A stretch of 64,000 nt of DNA from Chrysophaeum taylorii (taxonomy: Eukaryota; Sar; Pelagophyceae; Pelagomonadales; Pelagomonadaceae), in the NCBI GenBank assembly GCA_029834535.1, contig JAQMWT010000024.1:248001-312000 (forward strand). The letters are read 5' to 3'. Of the stretch, positions 1 through 8,413 are shown piece by piece. The notes beneath the pieces were generated by a model. It was given only the letters and a program-made list of their open reading frames with translations. It searched no databases and was not told the DNA's origin. The stretch's first letter is position 1; each line of letters starts with the position of its first letter. Position numbers and translations under genes: made by a program.

Positions 1-983
1 CCTCTCCGTTTTCGCCCAGCCCTTCCCGAGCAACGTCAAGGCACGCTCGGCGATGGACAAAATCGACAACCTTGAGACCTTGTTCGTTCGTGGAGCTCTT
101 CCTGACTGGTATTACTTCATCACCACCACGGTAACCCTCATTCCGTTGGTAAACGACGCGCCGCTGACGCTAACCAAGCACCTGACGTTCGACCTATCGG
201 CATTGGCACCGTCCGCCGCCGTGCCACTGGACGGTGCCTTGTGCGTAGCCTCCACTCCGAGCTCTCTGAGGCACTGTACCCGATCAACGTTGCCGTCGGG
301 GTCAAGGGCGGCCCCTCGCGCCTCGTCTTTGGCGTCCGCACCCACGCGGAGCAGTACCCCGACCAGGTCATCATCAAGCTGGACAAACGCAACGCCTTCA
401 ACGAGCTCAAGCGCCGGACCGTCGTGGACAAACTCGCAAACCACGCCAACGCTAAGCTGCGTGCCTTTGGCCACTTTATGTTCAAGCAATTGCGGCCGGC
501 ATCCTGGGTGGCCCTCCACGGCCCCACCGGCCTCGATCGCGCCCCCTTCGACTCTCAAGAAGGCGGCCAGCAAGGCGACCCCACCTATCCACCGGCGTAC
601 TGTCTGGCAACGCATGAGGCCGCTCAGGCCCTTGACACCCGCTTACGTTCATGTGCCGGCTACGCCCGATTTGGCATGGACGACGGCGTCATCTCTGGTT
701 CCCTCGTGAGGTTGTCGACGCCCTCCTGCAGTACGCCCGCGACATCCAAGCTAGCGGCGAGGAGCTCCGCCTCGACAAGTGCGAGGCGTTCTGTCCGGCA
801 CTTGGCATGGGGCTTCTCGACCACCCCGATGTTCACGACCACGTCCAAGTTGCGCCTGACGGCACGCGTACTCTTGCTGGTATCCCCGTTGTCGCCGACG
901 GCCTCGTAATCTACGGTGTGCCCATCGGCTCCCGGCCACGCCGGAGATGCCTATGTCGAAGCTACCTTGCAACGCGAGGTTGA
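1..983 (+). pseudogene. LINE reverse transcriptase fragment
   Basis: Palm and finger motifs of a non-LTR reverse transcriptase. LDKRNAFN is near 376-400, GGQQGDP near 562-582 and MDDG near 676-687, all in the frame starting at 241. The following conserved stretch (a KCEAF block, then GIPVVADGLVIYGVPIGS) is in the frame starting at 651, so at least one frameshift separates them. The polymerase would copy element RNA at the nicked target. This copy is broken. Confidence 0.75.
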
Positions 984-1426
984 CGCTCAGGTGAGCTACA
1001 TGAGCCGTATTCGCACCAAGCTCCAGAACGTCTCCCTCCACTGCATGTACTCGTTGGGCCGCTACTGCATCGCCCCGCGCATGGACTACATCGCGCAACA
1101 CTGCTACCCCACCAATGCCTTGAGCGCGCTCCGCCGCTTCGACGTTGCCGCCTCAGCTTCGTCGCCACAGCACTTGGCGCAGATCCGCGTCAGGTTTTTG
1201 ACTCCAACGGCATCGTCCTCCAACGCCTCCGTCTTCCTGCTCGAAGTGGGGGTGGCGGCATTCGCTCCTGCGCCGACCTCAGCCCCGCCGCCTTTGTTGG
1301 CACGGCGGCCCAGGCCCTCCCACACCTCGTCGACCTTCGCGATCCTACGGGTGCCTTGAGGTCCCTGGCTACCTTCCCCGCCTCGCCTCGGTCCTGGGTG
1401 CCACTTCTTTTCGCACAGGTAACGAG

Positions 1427-2395
1427 TTGCACCGTTGGCACCACCTCCTCGCATCCGGTTGCCGCCTGGGGCGGGCACTCGAGACTGCGTGGGACGGACT
1501 TCGGGCTGATCTCCGTACCACGCTGGCTTCCCACGGCGGCGCTGGTTCCGGCGACCCCGCCAACGTTCATCTCGTCGACGGTCCTCTCTCCCACGAATTC
1601 GTCTCCATGGGCGTCCTCGTCGACCCCACCATCTCGACACCCGTGCTCATACCCCAACTCCAGCGTGCTCTAACCTCCCAGCGCGAGACAGCTCGGGCCA
1701 CTGCACTCCAGCGCCTTGCGGCCACCCTTCCCATCACCGAAGCACTTCGAGTAGCGGCGTCCTCATGGGATCGCTTCTCGACCACGTTCATCAGCTCGTG
1801 GCCCAGCTCTGGCCTTCAAATCCCCAACCGCTGCTGGGCTGAGATGTGTGCCCAGTACTTTGGCTACCCCTCTCCAGCTTGTTTGGGCCTCGTGGGCACT
1901 CGCATTCTGGGCACTGACGTCGTTCTCGACGCTCACGGCAAGGTGCTTCTCACGCAGGCCAACCTTGTCAACCGCGGAGGAGCGCGGACCACCTGGCATG
2001 ACGGCCAGCTCGACTGCGTCCACGGCAGCGTCAAAGAGGCCGGCATCCCAGCCCTGTCCGAGGTTTTCGGCATCTTTGCTGACGTCGTCGCCCCTACCAT
2101 TCGCACGCGCCTCTACGGCCGGTACCGAGGCAATCTCGCCCGACGTCAAGTCGTCCCAGACATCCTCACCACGCTCGACAACAAGGAGCAACTCTACGAC
2201 ATCAAAACCCTCGCTTGGGGTTCGTTGTACACCGCCCACGCCCTCCATCCCTCCCACCCGTCGCCTGTCGATCGGCGCGCAGCGCAAGTCCACCCGAATA
2301 CCTCGCTCACGCCCGCGGCATCGACGCCATCATCCCCAGCCGGGTACAGCACCACCGCCTTGCTTCTTGGGCCCTATCGAACAGCGGCTACGTAG
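1427..2395 (+). pseudogene. LINE C-terminal region with restriction-like endonuclease motif
   Basis: A 322-codon open stretch carrying the C-terminal part of the LINE polyprotein. VVPDIL followed about 14 residues later by YDIKTL matches the PD...(D/E)xK arrangement of the endonuclease that nicks the target site in R2/CRE-type LINEs. The same polyprotein seems to continue in the frame of 1848-2585 (LVFGAFGEAS block), another sign of frameshifting. No zinc knuckle (CCHC) could be picked out. Confidence 0.55.
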
Positions 2396-2868
2396 CTACG
2401 GCACCGTCGCCGGCCTCGTCTTTGGTGCCTTCGGTGAGGCCAGCGCGGCGTGCCACGCTCGCCCAAACATGCGCAGAGCGCATGCTGCGCGAACCTGGGT
2501 GACAAGCGGCTGCGCCAACTTCACAGAGGCAAAGGCGGCCCAAACTCGCCCATCCTACCGTGAGTGGGGATCGCCAACGCATTAGGCCGGGCTCGCTGTG
2601 CCCTCACCGCCCTCACCCATGTCGCCGCCTCGGGGAACCCCGCCCAGGCCGCCCGATCCCAGCAGGACGTCACCCTTCGTCGCACATACGTCCGGCGGCA
2701 GCATGCGTACGACCTACGGGCGGGGCCCGTCCTCTCTTCGCCTGCCCCACGCCTCGGCGATGACCCCGACTAGGTCCCGCGTACTTATCTCCGCCCGTCA
2801 GGCACATCCCTCATACCCCACAAACCCACCCACATCCTTCATGCTCCCCACACACACCCCCCCCTCTT

Positions 2869-2992
2869 AGCAGTCGACATTTAAAGACAAACACTCTTAG
2901 CAGTCGACATTTAAAGACAAACAGACAAACAAACAAACAAACAGACAAACATCTGTCGATTAGTAGTTAAGATCTGTCGATTAGTAGTTAAG
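2869..2992 (+). repeat. LINE 3' terminus duplicated, simple tail, 21-bp tandem repeat
   Basis: The LINE tip CTTAGCAGTCGACATTTAAA occurs twice in direct repeat (2876-2890s and 2896-2911). A run of AAAC/AGAC units follows to 2950. Then a 21-bp unit beginning ATCTGTCGATTAG is present twice head to tail (2951-2971 and 2972-2992). The PPR gene starts 17 bp further on, so these repeats form its 5' flank. Confidence 0.85.
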
Positions 2993-3008
2993 AAATAATA
3001 AGGGTTTG

Positions 3009-6000
3009 ATGTTGAAGTCAGAAACACAAAACGAAATGATCCTTATCGTCGTCGTCGTCGTCGGGTTGTTGTCCGCGGTGGGAAGCGGGCTCAAGGCCCC
3101 GACGAGCGCGCAGGTTCTTCGGCAGGTGTCCGAGGGCGGGGACGTGGACCGCGTCCTGGGGGAGATGCGTCCGTTGCGGTCGGCGAAGATGTACACGAGT
3201 TTCATCGAGGCGTACGGGCGGGTCGGGGAGCCGACGAAGGCGGTCGCGTTGCTCGCGGAGATGCGGGAGCGCGGGGTCGAGGCGGGGCCCGCGTCTTTCG
3301 GCGCGGCCATCACGGCGTGCGAGAGGGGAGGGAGATGGAACGAAGTCGTGGCGTTGTTGGAGGAGATGCACGAGCTGCGGCTCACGCCTCGGCGCGTATC
3401 TTATAATCAAGGAATCGCCGCGGCGACGAAGGAAGGGGAGTGGGAACGGGCGCTCCGGTTCGTCGAGGAGATGCGGGAGCGCGGGGTGGAGCCGGACCTG
3501 ATCTCGTGGAGATCGGCGACGGTCGCGGCGAACGACGGCGGGCTCTGGGACGAGCTGTTGGACGCGGCGTTGACCGAAGAAGAAGAAGATCGTGCTGTGT
3601 TCGACACCGTGATTTCGGCGTGCGGGAAGGCCGGGAGAGTGAAAGAGGCGCGGAAAGTGCTTTGGAAAATGCGAGAGCGCGGGGTGGCGCCGGACGCGCG
3701 TTCGTACGGCGCGGCGATCCGAGCTTGTCATCGACGTCCGAAAGAGTGGCGCGCGGCCGTCGGGCTCCTGGAGGAAATGATCGAAGACGATGTCGTGCCG
3801 TCGAAGGCGTCGTATGGGACGGTGATCAACCTGTGCTGCCTCGCGAGGCGCCCGGACAAGGCGGTCGCCGTGGTGGAGGGCATGTGGGAGCGTCGCCGCG
3901 CGATAGACTCCATCGCTTTTTCGACGGTGATCACGGCGCTCGGGAAGGCCGGGAAGTGGGAGCAGGCGCTGGGATTTTACGACGAGATGCGAGTTCGCGG
4001 GGTCGAGCCGAACGTTATGGTGCTGGGGGCCGCTGTTCTGTCCGCCCAGAAGGGCGGAAGATGGGAAACGGCGTTGAAGCTGCTGCGCGAGACGCGAGAG
4101 TTGGGGTTGGAGCCGTATCCAATCAGCTACAACGCCGTCATCGCGACGTGTTCGAAGGCTGGGAAAGTGGAGGAGGCGCTCGAAGTTTTGAAAGAGATGC
4201 GGAGTCGCGGTTATGCCCCCGACGTCGTCACGTACAACACGTTAATCGCGGGGTCGGGCGGCGCGTGGGAGACGGCCCTATCGCTGCTCGCGGAGATGAG
4301 ATTTGAGGACGTAGGTTTGACGCCCGACTCGTACACTTACAACGGCGTCATCAAGGCGCTTGGGAAGGGGGGGCAGTGGGCAAGAGCGGTCGCGCTGCTC
4401 GAGGAGATGGACGTCGCGCCGGACGTTATCACGTATACGGCGGCGATCACGGCGTGCGAGAAGAGCGGCCGGTGGGAGGAAGCCGTGGAGGTTCTGAGGA
4501 GGATGGTGCCCGCGGGCGTCAAGCCGGGCACCATCACGTACAACGCGGTGATCGCGGCGTGCGGCAATGCCGGCGAGGTCGAGAAGGTGTTTTCGCTCAT
4601 CCAGGAAATGCGCGAGCGCGGGGTGGCGCCGGACGCGGTTACGTACAACACGGCGATAAGAGCGTGCGAAAGAGCTGGCCAGATCGACCGCGCGTTGCGG
4701 ATATTGGAGGAGGAGATCGAGGCGCCCGACGTGGTCACCTTCAACACCGCCATCGCCGCGTGCGGCCGCGTTGGTCGGCTCGAAACGGCGCTGTCCTTGT
4801 TTTCGGAGATGAGAGACCGAGGCGTCGAGCCAGACGCGATCACCTACAACTCGCTGATATCTGCGTGCCAGAAAAAAGGCAATGCCTGGGATCTCGCGAT
4901 GAGTTTGCTCTCCGAGATGCTCGCGCGGGGTCTCGAACCCGGACTCGCGACCTACAATCCGGCGATGACCGCTTTGGAACGCGGGGGTCAGTGGGAAAAA
5001 GCGGCCAACCTCTTGAAGGAGATGAGGGTGAAGCCCGACGTCAAAACCTACGGCGCTGCTATCTCGGCGTGCGACAAGGCTGGGGAATGGCAACTGTCGC
5101 TCGACCTGTTCCGCCAGATGCGAGCTGCCGGGGTTTCTCCAAACGCCTTCACCTACGCGGCGGCGATCTCGAACAAAAAAATTTCGATAAACGCGGCGCT
5201 CGACTTGTACGACGAAATGAAGCGCAAGAGAGTCAAGCCAAACGCCTACACTTTGACAGCGCTCGTCTCGGCGTGCTGTCGCGCAAGGCAATTCGACAAG
5301 GCCGTCGACATCTACGAAGACATGAAGAAGAAGAACGTCGAGCTCTCGTTGGTTTCTTACGGCGCGGTCGTGTCGGCGTGCGAGAAGGGCGGCTTCGCGT
5401 CCAAGGTCTCGTCGATTTTGGAGGAAATGCGAGAGAATGGAATTGAGCCCGACGCCTTCATCTACAGCTCGGCCATATCGTGCTTCGCCAAAACCGCCGC
5501 CGGCAATCACGACGAGATCCTGGACGTCTTGAAGGATGCTCGCGGCGTAAACGTCGGCGGCATGGCGTACACCAAAGCTGTCGTAGCCTGCCGCGACGCG
5601 GGCGAGTGGGAGAAGGCGGTGATGGTCTTGGACCACATGAAAAACAGCACCGCTCCCCCCAACCTCATCACCTACAACGCAGCAATATCCGCGTGCGAGC
5701 GATGTCGCCAACACGAGAAAGCGCTGGAATTGGTCGCCGAGATGCGCGATTTAGGTCTCGAGCCCGACCTCATCACCTACAGCGCGGCGATCTCCGCCCT
5801 CGAAAAAGGAGGCCGCTGGGAAAAAGCCTTAGACCTCCTCGGGGACATGATTGGTCGTGGCGTCGAGCCCGACGTCGTCGTCTTCAACGCCGCGATTTCC
5901 GCGTGCGCCAAGGGGAGCCAGTGGAAAGCAGCCTTGCAGCTCCTCGACGACATCCGCCGCCACAACCTCGAGCCCGACGTCATCACCTACAATGCGCTCA

Positions 6001-6410
6001 TTCTCGCGTGCGGCAACGCGGGCAAATACGAGGAAGCTCTAGACTTGAAGTCGCGGGTAAAAACCCCCGACCAGATCACGTACAACACGATCGTCGACGC
6101 CTGCGAGGCCGCGGGGGCCTTCGAGGCCGCTGAGACGATGATGCGCGAGGCCCGCGACGCCGGCTTCTATTCGGGGCTCTTCCTGCGGCCATCCGCCCTC
6201 GACGTGACGGAATGCAGCGTCTCTGTGGCCAAGACCGCCGTCCGCCTTCTCCTCCTCGAACAACAACAACAACAACAACAACCCCAAGGTGAACTCCACA
6301 TCACCACCGGCCGCGGCGTGCTGCGAAACGCCCTCATCAAGATGCTTGGGGACCGAGTTGTGGAAGACACCGACCACCGCGCGCGAGGAGGGGTTATAAA
6401 AGTGTCTTGA
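3009..6410 (+). CDS. PPR protein with C-terminal SMR-like domain
   Basis: A single-exon protein of about 1133 aa made almost entirely of 35-residue pentatricopeptide repeats (recurring pattern TYNAAISACE..GxWExAxxLLxEMRxxGxEPD), roughly 28-30 of them from about residue 35 to 1040. After the repeats comes an SMR-like end: a helix, a poly-Gln run (near residue 1083), then ELHITTGRG and VLRNALIKML, matching the glycine loop of SMR domains. The usual DLHG start of that domain is degenerate (SALDVTE). PPR proteins bind organelle RNA, one base per repeat; PPR-SMR members act in plastid or mitochondrial RNA processing and translation. The N-terminus (MILIVVVVVGLLSAVGSG) is hydrophobic and could be a signal peptide, as used in secondary plastids; target inferred only. 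ATG 3009 is preferred over the in-frame TTG at 3006. The stop is 66 bp from that of the convergent HIR gene. Confidence 0.9.
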   Translation: MLKSETQNEMILIVVVVVGLLSAVGSGLKAPTSAQVLRQVSEGGDVDRVLGEMRPLRSAKMYTSFIEAYGRVGEPTKAVALLAEMRERGVEAGPASFGAAITACERGGRWNEVVALLEEMHELRLTPRRVSYNQGIAAATKEGEWERALRFVEEMRERGVEPDLISWRSATVAANDGGLWDELLDAALTEEEEDRAVFDTVISACGKAGRVKEARKVLWKMRERGVAPDARSYGAAIRACHRRPKEWRAAVGLLEEMIEDDVVPSKASYGTVINLCCLARRPDKAVAVVEGMWERRRAIDSIAFSTVITALGKAGKWEQALGFYDEMRVRGVEPNVMVLGAAVLSAQKGGRWETALKLLRETRELGLEPYPISYNAVIATCSKAGKVEEALEVLKEMRSRGYAPDVVTYNTLIAGSGGAWETALSLLAEMRFEDVGLTPDSYTYNGVIKALGKGGQWARAVALLEEMDVAPDVITYTAAITACEKSGRWEEAVEVLRRMVPAGVKPGTITYNAVIAACGNAGEVEKVFSLIQEMRERGVAPDAVTYNTAIRACERAGQIDRALRILEEEIEAPDVVTFNTAIAACGRVGRLETALSLFSEMRDRGVEPDAITYNSLISACQKKGNAWDLAMSLLSEMLARGLEPGLATYNPAMTALERGGQWEKAANLLKEMRVKPDVKTYGAAISACDKAGEWQLSLDLFRQMRAAGVSPNAFTYAAAISNKKISINAALDLYDEMKRKRVKPNAYTLTALVSACCRARQFDKAVDIYEDMKKKNVELSLVSYGAVVSACEKGGFASKVSSILEEMRENGIEPDAFIYSSAISCFAKTAAGNHDEILDVLKDARGVNVGGMAYTKAVVACRDAGEWEKAVMVLDHMKNSTAPPNLITYNAAISACERCRQHEKALELVAEMRDLGLEPDLITYSAAISALEKGGRWEKALDLLGDMIGRGVEPDVVVFNAAISACAKGSQWKAALQLLDDIRRHNLEPDVITYNALILACGNAGKYEEALDLKSRVKTPDQITYNTIVDACEAAGAFEAAETMMREARDAGFYSGLFLRPSALDVTECSVSVAKTAVRLLLLEQQQQQQQPQGELHITTGRGVLRNALIKMLGDRVVEDTDHRARGGVIKVS

Positions 6411-6476
6411 AGAAGAAGAAGAAGAAGAAGACGAAGACGGAAAAGTCGTAGGTAGTTACTTCATTAAATATAAAAA

Positions 6477-7262
6477 CTAGTCTTCGTCGTCGGGGATGAA
6501 GACGGTGGCGCAGTTGGGTTTGGAGCCGACGTCCTTCAGCATGTCGAAGTACTGGGTGACCAACAGAAGGTCGATGATGTCTTTGGAGTTGGTGCCCTGG
6601 ACGTTGGAAGCGAACGCGGTGATCGACTCGCGCAACCCGTCGACAATCGCCTTGCGCTGGCGCGCGACCCCGACCCCCGACAAATACTTTGATTCGGCCT
6701 CGGCCTCGGCCGACTTGACCACGAGGACCTTGTCGCCCTCGGCCTTCTCGTAGGCGGCCTCCTTGAGTCTCTTGGACGCGTTGATGTCGTTCATCGCGTT
6801 CCGAACCCGGGCATCCGGGTTGAGGTCCGTGACCAACGTGTTCAATATCATAAACCCGTAGGACTGCATCGTCTGGGACAACGACTCCTTCACCGACTGG
6901 GCGATCTCCTCCTTGGCTTCGAACGACTTATCCAGAGTCTGCGTCGGCAACGTCGACCTGATCACGTCGTACACGTACGACGTGATCTGAGCTCGGGGGT
7001 TCGACAGCCGATAAAACGCCTCGTACACCTTGTTCGGAATCACCTGGTACTGGACGCTCACCACGACGTCCACAAAGACGTTGTCCAACGTCTTCGTCTC
7101 GCAGCGGACGTCCAGGGACTGGACGCGGAGAGACAACTGACCGACCATCTCCTCGCAGGGCCACACCACGCAGTTGATCCCGGGACCCGCGAGCTTGTTG
7201 TACTGCCCGCACCGCTCCACCACGCCCACCTCCGATGTGTTCACGCACACAATGCACACCAT
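6477..7262 (-). CDS. HIR/stomatin-like SPFH-domain protein
   Basis: A 261-aa SPFH (stomatin/prohibitin/flotillin/HflK) protein that lines up well with plant hypersensitive-induced reaction proteins: LSLRVQSLDVRCETKT, DNVFVDVVVSVQYQV, YVYDVIRSTLP, AEAESKYLSGVGVARQRKAIVDGLR and LLLVTQYFDMLKDVG are all present. HIR proteins form oligomeric microdomains at the plasma membrane, anchored by N-terminal lipidation. Here the start MVCIVCVN lacks the MG of myristoylated HIRs but keeps two cysteines that could be palmitoylated. The ORF is open to an ATG at 7292, but family length favours 7262. It is divergent from the METTL5-like gene, 75 bp away, so the two probably share a promoter region. The C-terminus is acidic (DDED). 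Confidence 0.92.
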   Translation of the reverse strand: MVCIVCVNTSEVGVVERCGQYNKLAGPGINCVVWPCEEMVGQLSLRVQSLDVRCETKTLDNVFVDVVVSVQYQVIPNKVYEAFYRLSNPRAQITSYVYDVIRSTLPTQTLDKSFEAKEEIAQSVKESLSQTMQSYGFMILNTLVTDLNPDARVRNAMNDINASKRLKEAAYEKAEGDKVLVVKSAEAEAESKYLSGVGVARQRKAIVDGLRESITAFASNVQGTNSKDIIDLLLVTQYFDMLKDVGSKPNCATVFIPDDED

Positions 7263-7337
7263 CTTCCGTTCTACAACGGATCTCTCTCTCAATGTTTCAA
7301 ACCCGCACAGGGTTGGTTGGTTAGGTAGTTAGTTATT

Positions 7338-8000
7338 ATGAAGCTATGGGAGATGGAGGCCTTGCTCTCTGGGCTCGAAGGGTTCGATAATCCAAAAATC
7401 GACCTCGAGCAATACCCAACGAGCGCGCACCTCGCGAGCCGCGTCGTGGATGCCGCGCGCGAGGACATCGAAGACCTCGAGGTCGTCGACCTCGGGTGCG
7501 GGACGGGGATGCTCGCGGCCGCGGCCCTTGCCATCGGCGCGGCCCACGTCGTCGGAGTCGATGTCGACCACGAAGCCCTCGCGATCGCACAACGGAATGT
7601 TGCAGCGGACTTTGTGCTCGGCGACGTCCGCAGTCTAGGGTTTCGCCCCAAGTCCTTCGACGCGTGCGTCATGAATCCACCCTTTGGGACGCGGACCCGC
7701 GGCATCGACGTCGTTTTTCTCCGCACCGCCGTTACCCTCGCGCGGAGGGCCGTCTACTCTCTTCACAAAACATCGACGAGGGACTATTTGGTCGGGACGG
7801 CCGCGAGGGACCTCGGGGTATCGGTGGAGGTCATCGCCAAAATCCGGTTCGACATACCGCGGCTCTACAAATTCCACACCCAGGACTCTTCTGACGTCGA
7901 GGTCGACCTTCTCCGCTTTGACCCCCTCCAATCGCCCCCGTGTCCTCTTCGGAGAAAAAGGAGAGACGTCGCTCGCAAGGAGAGAGAGAGTAAGAATTAA
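7338..8000 (+). CDS. METTL5: METTL5-like rRNA adenine N6-methyltransferase
   Basis: A 220-aa class I SAM-dependent methyltransferase. Motif I VVDLGCGTGMLAAAA is near residue 49, the acidic SAM-ribose site VVGVDVD near residue 73, and the catalytic N6-adenine motif NPPFGT near residue 113, followed by GIDVVFL. The N-terminal LEQYPTSAHLASR block is typical of METTL5, which with TRMT112 makes a single m6A in helix 44 of 18S rRNA. The length matches the family (about 210 aa). The tail after residue 200 is basic and not conserved. Its stop is only 17 bp from the stop of the convergent QCR9-like gene. Confidence 0.92.
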   Translation: MKLWEMEALLSGLEGFDNPKIDLEQYPTSAHLASRVVDAAREDIEDLEVVDLGCGTGMLAAAALAIGAAHVVGVDVDHEALAIAQRNVAADFVLGDVRSLGFRPKSFDACVMNPPFGTRTRGIDVVFLRTAVTLARRAVYSLHKTSTRDYLVGTAARDLGVSVEVIAKIRFDIPRLYKFHTQDSSDVEVDLLRFDPLQSPPCPLRRKRRDVARKERESKN

Positions 8001-8017
8001 TCGAGACTAAGAATTAA

Positions 8018-8293
8018 TTAATCTTCGTCGTCTTCTTCATCATCGTCCTCTCGAAAGGCGGACCAGTCGATCTGGTGCGGGAGCTTGCCGTCGTTTACCG
8101 AGTTCCAGATGGTATCCGTGGCCTTGCCGTAGATTACCTCGAAGATTATGGCCCCCGTCACCACGAAGGTCACGTGGGAGATGTTCGACTTGAGGGCCGT
8201 GCGGTAGAAACCGTCCAGGAGGCTCGAGGCGTGGCGGCGCCCGCCGAGGGTCCGGTTTGCCGCACGCATCATCGCGAGGCGCGTCATCATCAT
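8018..8293 (-). CDS. QCR9: Cytochrome bc1 complex subunit 9 (QCR9/UQCR10-like)
   Basis: A 91-aa small protein. The block LLDGFYRTALKSNISHVTF, one membrane-spanning segment (VVTGAIIFEVIYG), then WNSVNDGKLPHQI matches the QCR9/UQCR10 family (YxxxFKRxS, TM helix, INEGKLW in known members). It is a supernumerary subunit of mitochondrial complex III that sits near cytochrome c1 and the Rieske protein. Residues 1-22 are basic and alanine/arginine rich, as in a presequence. An acidic tail (DDDEEDDED) follows the family core and is unusual. It is divergent from RAD54, with 71 bp between start codons. Confidence 0.85.
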   Translation of the reverse strand: MMMTRLAMMRAANRTLGGRRHASSLLDGFYRTALKSNISHVTFVVTGAIIFEVIYGKATDTIWNSVNDGKLPHQIDWSAFREDDDEEDDED

Positions 8294-8364
8294 CCTGCCG
8301 CTTCAAAAACACTCTTACACTTACCCTTCGCCGTTAGAGAAGCCCCAATATTAGTTTTATTATT

Positions 8365-8381
8365 ATGGAAGGCGACGACCT

Positions 8382-8413
<32 letters not shown>

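Larger units (their letters stand above)
1..2950 (+). mobile_element. Decayed R2-like LINE, 3' part, running off the left edge
   Basis: A non-LTR retrotransposon remnant. Seen in order: reverse transcriptase motifs (LDKRNAFN, GGQQGDP, and MDDG in place of YADD), a long connector, then near 2150-2210 a PD-x(n)-D-I-K signature (VVPDIL... YDIKTL) like the restriction-like endonuclease of R2/CRE-type LINEs. Its 3' UTR (about 2681-2920) recurs at 33.2 and 34.7 kb. The tail is an AAAC/AGAC simple repeat (2914-2950). The coding parts lie in at least three frames (from 241, 651 and 1427), so several frameshifts have built up and it cannot be active. The 5' end lies outside the window. The family assignment rests on motif spacing, not a search. 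A DIRS or LTR element is unlikely because the endonuclease follows the RT and no integrase or RNase H is seen. Confidence 0.8.

Noticed and set aside
4278-5714. 478-codon minus-strand open frame inside the PPR gene
   Set aside because: Repeat-driven shadow of the PPR repeats; it mirrors their 105-bp period.
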